From Aureococcus anophagefferens (Eukaryota > Sar > Pelagophyceae > Pelagomonadales > Pelagomonadaceae): a stretch of 64,000 nt of DNA. The stretch spans positions 1,181,824-1,245,823 of the forward strand of contig NW_008705566.1 in assembly GCF_000186865.1 (NCBI RefSeq). Direction: 5' to 3'. The notes under the pieces were generated by a model, which searched no databases, was not told the origin of the DNA, and saw only the letters and a program-made list of their open reading frames with translations. Below, piece by piece: positions 8,805 through 17,684 of the stretch. Both the position numbers and the translations under genes were made by a program. The first letter of the stretch is position 1, and the number at the start of each line of letters is the position of its first letter.

Positions 8805-10655
8805 ATGGAGGCCGACGGCGGGCAGGTCGAGGAGAAGGCCATGGAGCCCGAGGAGGTGGACGGCGCCCTGGTCGGCGGATCCGAGGGCGCGGCGGGCTCG
8901 TCGCGGCAGCAGACGCCGCCGTCGACGCCGGAGCGCAGCGCCCGGTCCGCGGCCTACGAGGCGGGCCGGAGAGACTTCGGGCCGTCGCGCGGCAGCATGG
9001 ACTCGGCCGAGTCCGGCGACGAGGGCCGCGGCCGGCCGAGCGGCATCTCGCCCCTGCCCGGGGAGCGGCCGAGCCTGAGCCGCGCCGGCGGGGGGTCGCG
9101 GCGCCACGCGAAGCTCAAGAGCAGCAGCTTGCCCTTCGACACGTTCTTCGCGCTGTTCCGCGTCGACGGCGAGCACTGCAGCGGCGAGACGCTCGAGCGG
9201 CTGCGCTGGGTGCTGGCGTCGCTCACGGAGCGCGCCTACCAGCCCGGCGAGGTCGTCCAGCGCGAGGGCGACGCCGCGACGCCCGCGGAGATGCTCGTGT
9301 TCACGCGGGGGACCGTCGAGGTCGAGTGCGCGCCGCGGCGGTCGTCGCGGAGCGCGGCGCCCGCCGACGCGCCGGCGGCCGCGGGTTCTCTGGAAGCCGA
9401 CGGCGACGCCGCCGACGCGCCGGCGCCGGCGCCGGCGGCGGGCGAGGAAAAAGGGAGGCCGTCGCGGCGGTCGCGCGACGACCGGAGCACCGCGGTGCTG
9501 TCCGCGCCCTTCTTCGTGGGCGAGGAGCGCGTGCTCCGCGGCAGCTGGCCGACGGCGACGTACCGCGTCGCCGGCGACGCCGGGACCTGCAGCGCGTTCG
9601 TCCTGACGGAGGAGAACCTGAACGCGTTGGTCGCGACGGGCGGCTTCGACCTCGAGCGCACGCTGCGGCTGCGGGCCTTCGAGCGCACCATCGCCAAGCA
9701 CGGCATGCACACGTCGGTGCTGCGGGACGCCGTCTTCGTGGACCACATGATGTCCTACCTCGCGCGGAGCTCGGAGGCGGAGAACCTCCGGTTCCTCGTG
9801 GACCTCATGCAGTTCAAGCGCGACTTCGACGCGCGCGGCGGCTTCACGGAGCGGCACCGGCGCTTCGAGGCCATCTGGGACGCCTACATGCGGCCCTGGG
9901 ACACGATGGCGAACGTGTCGGCCATCGACTGCGAGCCCGCGCTGCTCGAGACGGTCGTCGCCGCGCGCGACGCGGCCGTCGCGCAGCGACACTCGCGGCG
10001 CCTCATGACCGTGCTGGACCCCGTCGCGCTCCGCGTGAAGCGCGACCTCGACCGGGCGGCGCTCCCGGCCTTCGTCGACAGCCGCTTCTACGACGCGTTC
10101 ATCCGCGAGCGGTTCCCGTTGAACCCCGACGCGGCCGCCAAGGGCCTCCGCGAGTCGAAGCAGGCCGGCGGCCAGCGCAAGCAGGGCTCCAACGGCGGCG
10201 CCGCGGGGCCCAAGGCGTCCTTCAAGGGCGGCCTCCTGCGGCGCATGTCCGTCGGCGCGCCGCTGGGGCTCGGCGGCCGGCCGTCGGTGACGCGGCAGTC
10301 GCCGGACAAGCGGTCGACGCCGAACCGCGGCACCATGCGGTCGACGCTCAACGCGGGCCGGGGCAACGCGTCGCTGCAGCGGCCCGCGGGCGGCGGCGGC
10401 GACGGCGACGGCGACGCGGGCAACGCCGCGCGGCTCAACCTCCGGGAGAAGCTCGCGAACATGACGTCGGAGCTCGAGGAGATCGAGCGCCGCGACTCCA
10501 TCCAGTCCCTCGACGAGGCCCGGGCGAAGCTGAGTCGCGGCGGCTCCCAGGGCGGCAAGCGGACGACGGAGCACGCGGCGCTCGCCGCGAGCCTCGTGTC
10601 CGGCGGCGTCGCGGCGCGCGAGCCGCCGAAGTCGGGGGCCTGTGTTATAAGCTGA
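8805..10655 (+). CDS. Cyclic-nucleotide-binding-like plus RGS domain protein with C-terminal CaaX box
   Basis: About 617 residues with an excellent start context (CCACCATGG). A disordered Ser/Pro-rich N-terminus precedes a domain about 105-290 resembling a cNMP-binding (Crp-like) barrel: FFALFRVDG..., YQPGEVVQREGDAATPAEM and VFTRGTVEVE, then FFVGEERVLRGSWPTATYRV. Insertions there suggest ligand binding may be lost. An RGS fold follows at about 310-435 (VFVDHMMSYLARSSEAENLRFLVDL ... FVDSRFYDAFIRERFP), expected to accelerate GTP hydrolysis by G-alpha. The tail has a coiled coil (LREKLANMTSELEEIERR) and ends CVIS, a CaaX box for prenylation, so the protein is probably membrane-tethered. The domains are clear as a pattern; biochemical activity is inference. 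Confidence 0.78.
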   Translation: MEADGGQVEEKAMEPEEVDGALVGGSEGAAGSSRQQTPPSTPERSARSAAYEAGRRDFGPSRGSMDSAESGDEGRGRPSGISPLPGERPSLSRAGGGSRRHAKLKSSSLPFDTFFALFRVDGEHCSGETLERLRWVLASLTERAYQPGEVVQREGDAATPAEMLVFTRGTVEVECAPRRSSRSAAPADAPAAAGSLEADGDAADAPAPAPAAGEEKGRPSRRSRDDRSTAVLSAPFFVGEERVLRGSWPTATYRVAGDAGTCSAFVLTEENLNALVATGGFDLERTLRLRAFERTIAKHGMHTSVLRDAVFVDHMMSYLARSSEAENLRFLVDLMQFKRDFDARGGFTERHRRFEAIWDAYMRPWDTMANVSAIDCEPALLETVVAARDAAVAQRHSRRLMTVLDPVALRVKRDLDRAALPAFVDSRFYDAFIRERFPLNPDAAAKGLRESKQAGGQRKQGSNGGAAGPKASFKGGLLRRMSVGAPLGLGGRPSVTRQSPDKRSTPNRGTMRSTLNAGRGNASLQRPAGGGGDGDGDAGNAARLNLREKLANMTSELEEIERRDSIQSLDEARAKLSRGGSQGGKRTTEHAALAASLVSGGVAAREPPKSGACVIS

Positions 10656-10683
10656 GGTGCGGTCTTCGGTTCGGTCGTCTTCC

Positions 10684-11775
10684 TCACGCGGCCTCGGGCA
10701 GGGGCTCGACGCGGGGCTTGAGCACGCGCACGCGGACCTTGTCGCCCGGCTCGAACTCCGGCGGCAGCACGAAGGACACGTCGCCGAGGTCGCCCGCGCC
10801 CACCGTGAGCGCGTCGCCGGCCTCCGCGCCGCGCAGGAGCGCCTCGTCGACGTCGCAGTCGCCCTCGGGCAGCGAGAAGGCGCCGTGGGGCCGCGCGCCG
10901 AGCACGTAGCGCGTGACCTTGGACCGCTTGCTCGTCTTGAGCTGCGAGAGCCGCGGGTCGTGCGCGTTCGAGAAGAGCTCGATGCCCTCCGCGACGTCCC
11001 AGGCGCCGTCGCCGCCGCGGCGCAGGGCCGTCGTCGCCGTGTACTGGATCGGCGGGCCCGCCCAGTGGCCGCGCTTGATCGCCGCGTAGGTCGGCAGCGG
11101 CTCGCCGCCGGGCTCCGGGCAGAGCGCGCGGACCATCTCCGCCGAGGGCCGGCCGTGCGTGACGAGGAGCGCCGTGCCCCGCTCGCGCACCAGGGGGTGG
11201 TCCGCCAGCTCGAGCGCGATCGTCGCCACGCGCTCCTCCGTGCAGCCGACCTCGACGCAGCCGCCCGGGTAGGCCGGGCCGCGCTCGAACCGGACGTCGC
11301 GCAGGGGCTTGTACTTGAGGTCGACGCGCGGCGACACGCACATGAGGTCCGCGGGGTTGAGGTACCACGGCTCGCGGCAGGCGAGGTGCGACATGTAGGC
11401 CATGTCCTCGCAGAGCCCCGGCTCGATGCAGATGCGCGTCGCCGACGATGCGTGGAGGCCGTCGCGCTGCAGGCCCTCGAGCTGCTCCGCGATGGCGTTC
11501 GCCGTCTGGACGCAGCGGATGAACGGGCTGCAAAAGATGGCCGTCGGCTGGTGCACGGGCAGCCGGCCGTAGAGCCACTTGCCGAGGCGCGCGGCCTGGC
11601 GCACGCCGCGCTGCGAGAGCGGCGTGTCCTGCGGGCGGAGGGCGAGGTCGCTCCACTCCGGTTGCTGGCGGTCGAGGCGCTCGGCGTGGCGGATGATGAA
11701 GAGCATCTCGGCGCCCGGTGCACCGGTGGAGTAGCGGCGCAGGCCACCCAGCGTCGTCTGCTGCAGGCGGAGCAT
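10684..11775 (-). CDS. Histidine phosphatase superfamily protein (phosphoglycerate mutase-like)
   Basis: The catalytic signature is LFIIRHAERLD near residue 25 (RHG-type motif with Glu in place of Gly). It is followed by DTPLSQRGVRQA, the FCSPFIRCVQTA helix and a downstream LLVTHGRPS carrying the second histidine. This is the UBASH3/Sts-like branch of histidine phosphatases. A C-terminal extension of about 100 residues (FELPPEFEPGDKVRVRVL-like strands) is unassigned. The start at 11775 gives MLRLQQTTLGGLRRYSTGA, which looks like a mitochondrial presequence; the longer upstream frame reads through Ser-rich untranslated sequence. A transposon lies 151 bp upstream of the start and may affect its promoter. 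The substrate is unknown. Confidence 0.75.
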   Translation of the reverse strand: MLRLQQTTLGGLRRYSTGAPGAEMLFIIRHAERLDRQQPEWSDLALRPQDTPLSQRGVRQAARLGKWLYGRLPVHQPTAIFCSPFIRCVQTANAIAEQLEGLQRDGLHASSATRICIEPGLCEDMAYMSHLACREPWYLNPADLMCVSPRVDLKYKPLRDVRFERGPAYPGGCVEVGCTEERVATIALELADHPLVRERGTALLVTHGRPSAEMVRALCPEPGGEPLPTYAAIKRGHWAGPPIQYTATTALRRGGDGAWDVAEGIELFSNAHDPRLSQLKTSKRSKVTRYVLGARPHGAFSLPEGDCDVDEALLRGAEAGDALTVGAGDLGDVSFVLPPEFEPGDKVRVRVLKPRVEPLPEAA

Positions 11776-11926
11776 GGCGATTGCCGAGGATAGATTACGA
11801 GGACGATGCGAGCTCGATGTTGGGTTGCAACTGGACGACGACGCTCTATCGATGACAAGGCCAGAACTCGAGAATTTTGTCTCAAGGGTCAACATCGGAA
11901 GGTGCCTTTTTCAACGAGGATGGTAC

Positions 11927-13000
11927 TTGAGGGGGGTCGGTGGCGCCCTCGGCGCCCTCGGCGCCCTCGGGACGAGGGCGCCGCCCCCTCGGCCGACGCC
12001 CTCGGCTGAGGGATTTTCCCCTCGTCCGAGGGAGCCGAGCGTCCGAGGGTCCGAAAGGGCCGAGGGCGCCGAGGGCGCCGACGGCCGCTGATTGGCCAAG
12101 GCACGCCCGGCCGATCAGCAGCCCTTCGGCCATCCGTCGTTTTAAGGTTATGAGGGGGGGCGGCAGCCCAAAGGCGCAGCCCTTGGGCGTCCCTGGGCGC
12201 GCCGTGGGTGCCGGCATTGACGCCCACGGTCGCGACGGTCCCCGAGACGGGGCGCAGCCAAGAGCGGCGGCCGTGCGGCGCTTTCCCCTCGCGGCGCCGT
12301 GGGCTGCCTACACGTCGGCGCGGGCACGAGGTCCTGTCGGTCCTAGGCCGCGCAGTCGCCCCAGTCGATGATGGAGCGTGGCCCGGGGGCGGCCAGGGAT
12401 GATCTCTCCTGGCTGCTGACGCTGGTGCTGCCGTGGATCATCACGGAGTCTCCGTCGGACCGCCGCGGCGCCCGAGCCCCGACCGGACGAACTCGACGAT
12501 TTCGAGTCTCACGACCCAGCCCTTGTACCGAGACGACGCCTGGGTGACGACGAACGATTCCCGATGCTGCAGTGACTCGAAACGAGTCGATGGGTTGGGA
12601 GGCGTCGAGCGCGCCCCACCCGAGCCTCTGAGAATCGCCCGCCTGTTCCCCGACGCCATCGCCTGGACGTCCCGTTTTCACCGGCGCGTCGTCCGTCAGG
12701 ATGCGGCCCATGCAGCCACTGAGATCGTTGCGCATCTCCGCGTATTCGCTGAGCGGCGCGGGTGCAAAGCCTGTCATCAATCATGCAGCCCGGACATCCA
12801 GCGCCCGGGGGTCACCAACGGTTCGCCGCCCTCGTCCGATGGACGTGCGCTCGTCCGACGGCCGTGCGCTCGTCCGACGGCCGAGTCCTCGTCCGAGGGC
12901 GCCGATCCGCCGTCCGAGGGTCCGAGGGCGTCGGCCGAGGGGGCGGCGCCCTCGTCCCGAGGGCGGCGAGGGCGCCGAGGGCGCCACTGACCCCCCTCAA
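11927..13000. mobile_element. 1,074-bp non-autonomous TIR DNA transposon with 8-bp target duplication
   Basis: The ends form a 79-bp terminal inverted repeat (11927-12005 and 12922-13000) with two mismatches, starting TTGAGGGGGGTC. The element is flanked by a perfect 8-bp direct repeat, GATGGTAC (11919-11926 and 13001-13008), a textbook insertion footprint. The arms are made of CGCCCTCGG/CCGAGGGCG units, so each end can also fold on itself. The interior carries no transposase: the only long frames (for example 12343-12780 minus, 145 codons) match nothing I know. An 8-bp duplication is typical of hAT-type elements and is the same length as for the introners here, but the termini do not match them. 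Probably mobilised in trans. Confidence 0.88.
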
Positions 13001-13441
13001 GATGGTACAGGACGTACCAAGGCGGCATATAGCGCGAATCTCGCGTCGGATGATGGACCTCGCGGAGCCATCTCATTTAGACCACCTCCGAGTCGACGCC
13101 ACGCGTCGTCGCGGTCGCCGGCCCGGCCCGGGGCCGCGTCCGAGTCCGAGTCCGACTCGGAGTCCGCCCCGGGCGGCGCCGCCGCGCGGCGGCCGCCAAT
13201 GCGGGGCCACGCCGGTGGCGACAACCACGGCGAGACCCGCACGCGACACGACCGCCGCGCACCCGTCGTGCGGCGGCGCTGGCGGGTTCGGCCGGGTATA
13301 TCCCCGCGGAGCCTCGAAGGCAAGTTGCGGTGCTCATGCACACGAGTCACTACGGTTGCAATTGCCACACCTGGGCGCCACTCTGAGATGGCTGCAAAGA
13401 TCCGAGCGGGCCACTGTGAGCAGACCATCTCGAAAGGCCGC
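13001..13441. other. Intergenic region with a (TCCGAG)n palindrome
   Basis: It lies between the transposon and the enoyl-CoA hydratase gene. At about 13125-13190 a run of GTCCGAG units faces GACTCGG units, flanked by GCCCGGGGC and GCCCCGGGC, giving a long GC-rich hairpin. The remainder shows no gene. An in-frame ATG at 13388 could extend the downstream protein by 18 residues. Confidence 0.5.
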
Positions 13442-14641
13442 ATGTGGCTCCTCGCGCTCATCGTCGTACAGAATGCGAATGCCATGTCGGCGAGCGGCGT
13501 GCGGACGTCCCTGGCGCCGAACGGCGTCGTCCAAGTCGAGCTCGACCGCGGCGGCAAGCTCAACGCGCTGAACCGGCCCATGTGGGAGGCCATCGCGGAC
13601 GCCGTCGAGACGTCGCCGGACGCGCCGCTCGTCATCACGAGCGCCGATCCCAAGGCGTTCAGCGCCGGCGGCGACGTGACGGCGATCGCCGGCGGTCCCC
13701 CGAAGGACGTCGTCGACTTCCTCCACCTCGAGTACGCGACGCTGGACGCGCTCCGCGAGCGGCGGAACACGATCGCCGTGAGCGACGGCATCGTCATGGG
13801 CGCCGGCGCGGGCGTCTTCATGGCCTGCGCGACGCGCGTCGTCACGGAGCGCGCGCGCTTCGCGATGCCAGAGGTCAGGATCGCGCTCGTGCCCGACGCG
13901 GGCGCGCTCCGCTTCCTGTCCAAGCACTGCGAGCCCGCCGTGGCGCGCTTCCTCGCCGTGACGGGCTACAATCTGAACGCGCACGACCTGGTCGCGTGCG
14001 GCCTCGCGACGCATTTCGTCGCCGCGAAAAAAGAACAACTCGCTCCGCTGCTCGAGGAGCTCGCCGCGGCGCCGGCGGGCGAGCTCGCCGTGCCCGTGGA
14101 CCGGCGCTGCGTCGGCCAGGCGCCGGCGCACCTCGCGACGCCGCTCTTCGTCGAGGCGAGCCTCGCGGCGCTGCGGTCCGTCTTCGGCGGGGAACGGTGC
14201 GCGGACGTCGCCGCGATCGACGAAAAGCTCGCCGCCGCGCGGCTCGAGGCGCGCGGGCTCCTCGGGTCCGTGGGCTGGCAGACGCGCGAGATCGCCGAGC
14301 AGGTGCTCGATTTGTTGGACGTGGCGCACGCCGCGCTCGCCGCGGCGCCGCCGCGCGCGCTCCAGGCGACGCTCGACGCGCTCGACGCGGTCCTCGCGGA
14401 AGCCCGGACCTCCGACGACGACGTCGCCCTCGCGCGCTTCGGCGCCAAGGTGGAGCTGGCGGCCAACGCGGTCCTGGGCACGGCGCCGGACTTCGCCGAG
14501 GGCGTCGCCTGCGTCGTCGGCGACCGCCGCGGCGAGGCGCCCGCGTGGGCGCCGCGCGACCCCGCGCCCGTGCGCGCGGCGCTCCTCGACCTGGGCGCGT
14601 CGCTCGACGACGTCCGCGACGCGGCGCTCGCGAAGCTGTAA
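13442..14641 (+). CDS. Enoyl-CoA hydratase/isomerase family protein (3-hydroxyisobutyryl-CoA hydrolase type)
   Basis: About 399 residues with a crotonase fold. LDRGGKLNALNRPMW is the first strand. The oxyanion-hole segments are FSAGGDVTAIAGG and SDGIVMGAGAGVFMAC, followed by the FAMPEVRIALVPDAGA stretch. The length and the C-terminal all-helical extension match 3-hydroxyisobutyryl-CoA hydrolase/hydratase-like enzymes of valine catabolism more than simple hydratases. The chosen start gives a short hydrophobic leader (MWLLALIVVQNANAMSA), suggesting organelle or secretory entry; ATG 13388 is an alternative. The stop is 4 bp from the stop of the convergent WH2-like gene. Confidence 0.8.
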   Translation: MWLLALIVVQNANAMSASGVRTSLAPNGVVQVELDRGGKLNALNRPMWEAIADAVETSPDAPLVITSADPKAFSAGGDVTAIAGGPPKDVVDFLHLEYATLDALRERRNTIAVSDGIVMGAGAGVFMACATRVVTERARFAMPEVRIALVPDAGALRFLSKHCEPAVARFLAVTGYNLNAHDLVACGLATHFVAAKKEQLAPLLEELAAAPAGELAVPVDRRCVGQAPAHLATPLFVEASLAALRSVFGGERCADVAAIDEKLAAARLEARGLLGSVGWQTREIAEQVLDLLDVAHAALAAAPPRALQATLDALDAVLAEARTSDDDVALARFGAKVELAANAVLGTAPDFAEGVACVVGDRRGEAPAWAPRDPAPVRAALLDLGASLDDVRDAALAKL

Positions 14642-14645
14642 ATCG

Positions 14646-15806
14646 CTAGTTGTAGACGATCCGCGTCCTGTTGAGCGCGTCGGCCTTGGGGCCGTAGGTG
14701 CCGGCGACGTAGGGGTTCGACGCGCAGCTCCCGAGGCCCTTGGGCAGCTTCGCGCCCTTCTTGGCGGGCGCGGCGGACGTCTCGCTGAGCAGCGCGGGCA
14801 CGCCGACGTCGCCGCGCGAGAGGAGCGCGGCGCACTTCTCCGGGCCGACGAGCTGGACGACGAGCCGGAGCGTCTTCAAACGCTCCTCCTCGACGGCGTC
14901 GACGTCCGCGCGGAGCTTTTTGGCGTCGTCGACGGCGTCGCCCGCGCGCTTCTCCGAGAGCGCCGCGAGCTGCGCGTTCTTCTCATTTTGCGCGTCGAGG
15001 GCCTTCCGCAGCGCGACGAGCTCGCGCTGGAGGTCGTCGACGCTCTTCTCGTCGGCCGCGGCGCCGTCGTCGCCGCCGTCGTCGTCGTCGTCGTCGTCGA
15101 AGACGTCCGCGACGGGCGGCTCGGGGCTCCGGGCCGCCGACGGCGCGCGGGGCCGCGCGGCGGACGGCGCGCGCGACCGCGTCGCCGACGACCGCACGGA
15201 CGACCGCTTCGCCGGCGGGGGCGTCGCCGCGGGCGGCGCGGGCGCGGGCGCGGGCGGCGCGGGCGGCGCCGCGGCGGCCTTGACGGCCGTCGGCGGGCCG
15301 GGCGGCGCTGCGGCGGGCGGCGGCGGCGCGCGCGAGCCGATGGCCGGCGGCGGCCGCCCGGCCGCGGGCTTGGCCGAGATCGCGGGCTTCTCCCTCGGCG
15401 TCGGCGGCGGCGCGGCCGCGGGCGCCTTGGGCGTCTCCGGCGGCGGCGCCTCCTCCTCCTCGTCGGACCAGCCGCTGTCGTCGTCGTCGTCGTCGTTGGG
15501 CCGGCTCCCGGACCCGGCGCTCGACGGCGTCTTCTGCTTCTGGGCCATCTGGTCGAGCATCGACATGTTGAAGCCGCCGCCGGAGTCCGGGCTCTTGGGC
15601 GTCGACGGCGCGGGCGCGGGCGGCGCCGCCGGGGGCGCGCTCGCCTTGGCGGCCTCGCGCTTCGCCTTGGCCGCGCGGATCTGCGCCATCAGGTCGCCGC
15701 CGCCGCCGTCGTCCGCCGGCGGGGGGTCCGCGAGCTCTTTCTTCTCCGTGGCCTTGGGCGTCTTCTTGAGCTGCTTCCCGGCCTTGATGTCGTCGAGGAA
15801 GCCCAT
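14646..15806 (-). CDS. Proline-rich protein with WH2-like actin-binding motifs and coiled coil
   Basis: About 386 residues. The N-terminus GFLDDIKAGKQLKKT closely resembles a WH2 motif (amphipathic helix then LKKT/V), which binds G-actin. A second related helix, DLMAQIRAAKAKR, follows near residue 40. The middle is a long Pro/Ala-rich disordered region with polyproline tracts, possibly profilin or SH3 ligands, and acidic Asp runs. A coiled coil (DLQRELVALRKALDAQNEKNAQLAAL) lies near 275. The order WH2, polyproline, coiled coil suggests a WASP/verprolin-like actin regulator. The family is inferred from motifs alone because low complexity limits alignment. Confidence 0.6.
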   Translation of the reverse strand: MGFLDDIKAGKQLKKTPKATEKKELADPPPADDGGGGDLMAQIRAAKAKREAAKASAPPAAPPAPAPSTPKSPDSGGGFNMSMLDQMAQKQKTPSSAGSGSRPNDDDDDDSGWSDEEEEAPPPETPKAPAAAPPPTPREKPAISAKPAAGRPPPAIGSRAPPPPAAAPPGPPTAVKAAAAPPAPPAPAPAPPAATPPPAKRSSVRSSATRSRAPSAARPRAPSAARSPEPPVADVFDDDDDDDGGDDGAAADEKSVDDLQRELVALRKALDAQNEKNAQLAALSEKRAGDAVDDAKKLRADVDAVEEERLKTLRLVVQLVGPEKCAALLSRGDVGVPALLSETSAAPAKKGAKLPKGLGSCASNPYVAGTYGPKADALNRTRIVYN

Positions 15807-16054
15807 GGTCGAAGGGGCGGCGGCGAGCGCGCCTCGAGCCGCGTGTCCTCTTCTACGCTGCAGCTACCGCGCGGGTCGTCGTCCGCCTATCGTGAGGCTG
15901 CCAAGACTGTTTCTTTTAGCGCCGCAGATTGTTGCCGTGCAACAAGCTGTGACACACGATGGTGGTGATCAGAAAGGGCTCCCCATAAACAAGCGCAGCA
16001 CCTCCGTCGATCGAGCTCTTCTTCGGCGGCGCGACGCGAACACAAAAAAGAGAG

Positions 16055-17526
16055 ATGCACGCGGCGCACCGCGTGCCGCTGGAGCCCGGGTCGCCGCGGA
16101 GCATCATCGACGAGGGCGAGGCCTACACCGTGCGCGGCAAGAACGGCGTCAAGGTGCGCCAGGACGTGGGCAAGGGCTCGGCCCAGCTCTGCGACCTGCG
16201 CGAGGGCACGGAGGTGCGCGTCCTGGAGACGCACACGCTCGAGGACGGCACGGAGCGCGCGCGGATCACCGCGCTCGAGGCCGGCGTCGTGAGCGGATGG
16301 TGCACGCTCCGCATGCTCCGGAAGCGCGAGAAGAAGGCGCGCACGCCCCTCGGCACGCTGGGCCACCCGCTGCGCCGGGAGCGGGAGGAGCCCGAGGCGG
16401 ACCTCACGGCGCTGCCGCCGCGGCTCAATCTCGCGCGCATGCACGACGTCATCGAGGAGCCGCTCCGCGACCCGTACCCGGAGAACGCGCAGGTGACCTG
16501 GACCTGCACCTTCAACGGGCGCCTCGAGGCCTTCTTCGAGACGCTGACGTCCTTCCTGCGGGAGCTCGAGCCGCGGTCCATGCGCCACGTGCGCGAGTGG
16601 GTCGTCGTCGCGGACAACAGGGCAGCAAAAGGGTGATTCAACGTCGCTTCAACATGAGTGCTCCGCGCGCGCGCGTTTCGGAAACAGCACCCACGCTTCG
16701 AGAGCGCTCCGAGAGATGATCGCTCGTCCAAAAATCAGCCGAAACGAGCGGAAAACGGCCGAGATAGGAGCCTTTGAAGTTGGGAATTTCGCACCCTTTT
16801 GCTGCCCAGGCGGACAAGGGCGCGTCCGCGGACCACCGCCTGGCCATCGTGCACCGCGCGCCCTGGCTCACGGTCATCGCCAAGGGCCGGTCGCTCCACC
16901 GCCACCCGCTGAGCCTGAACATGCTGTGCGAGGGCTTCGTGAAGACGCGGTACTGGTGCCAGTGGGAGGACGACTGGGCCGTGGCCTCCGGGAGCGCGCG
17001 CGCGCCGGGCGGCGACCTGCTCCAGCGCGCGCTCGACGTCGCGCGCTGCTCGGGCTGCCACCAGGTGAGCATGAACGGCGCCTTCACGGAGACGTGGCGC
17101 GAGCGGAGCACGGAGTACGTGACGTCGAAGCAGCGGACGCCCATGGGCTGCGCCTACGTCGTCACGGAGCTCGCGCCGGCGCACCGGACGCCCATCGTCG
17201 CGCGGGACGACCTGCGGCAGCTGACCTTGGAATATTCGAACAAGTTCGGCTACCGCGACGCCTTCGGGAAGCCAGGCGCGCCGTGGCCGCTCTTTTCCCT
17301 GCAGCCGTCGCTCCTGGACACGGACTTCATGAAGAACCACGTCTACCCCTTCTCCGAGGACCCGCGGCTCAACCCGGCCCACGCCTACTGGATGTTCGAG
17401 ATGGAGGCCGCGCTGAAGTTCGTGAAATTCGGCGGCACGAAGGCGTCCATCGACTCGGGCTACGTCGCGCGGCCCCTCGCGGTGGCGAGCTCGTCCCACA
17501 ACTGGAACCTGGACGGCCTCGGGTAG
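16055..17526 (+). CDS. Glycosyltransferase-like protein with N-terminal SH3-like domain, introner-interrupted
   Basis: Exon 1 (16055-16609) encodes an N-terminal beta-rich domain (GEAYTVRGKNGVKVRQDVG ... EVRVLETHTLEDGTERARI) like an SH3-type barrel. It then enters the catalytic region (VTWTCTFNGRLEAFFETLTSFLRE). A 200-bp introner (16610-16809, GC-AG) is removed to join REWVVV to ADKGASADHRL. Exon 2 has WLTVIAKGRSLHRHPLSLNM and a DxD-like QWEDDW motif near residue 245, typical of GT-A glycosyltransferases. The total is about 423 residues. No strong signal peptide is visible. I do not recognise the exact family. Replacing the splice with the GT inside the element shifts the frame, which supports the chosen boundary. 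Confidence 0.65.
16610..16809 (+). mobile_element. Introner, family B copy 1 (functions as a GC-AG intron)
   Basis: The element is 16618-16809 (192 bp). Its 18-bp terminal inverted repeat (CAGGGCAGCAAAAGGGTG at the left, CACCCTTTTGCTGCCCAG at the right) has one mismatch. The 8-bp target duplication is GCGGACAA (16610-16617 and 16810-16817), perfect. The intron runs from the GC of the left duplication to the terminal CAG and restores the host frame. The core contains GTCCAAAAATCAGCCGAA, shared with family A. Confidence 0.93.
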
Positions 17527-17684
17527 CCCTAACCGGTGGGGACGACGGCGCGCTAGGCTGGTCGTCGTCGTCAACATTGACCTCAAGGACCTCGGCCGGC
17601 CTATGTTGCCTCGGGCTCTCCGCGCGCGGTGAGCTCTTCGCCGGCTGCGCTCGACGCCGCAGAGTGCTCGGACTGCCGCAGAAG

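Noticed and set aside
12343..12780. Transposase inside the 1,074-bp element
   Set aside because: The 145-codon frame has no DDE, BED zinc-finger or other transposase motif.
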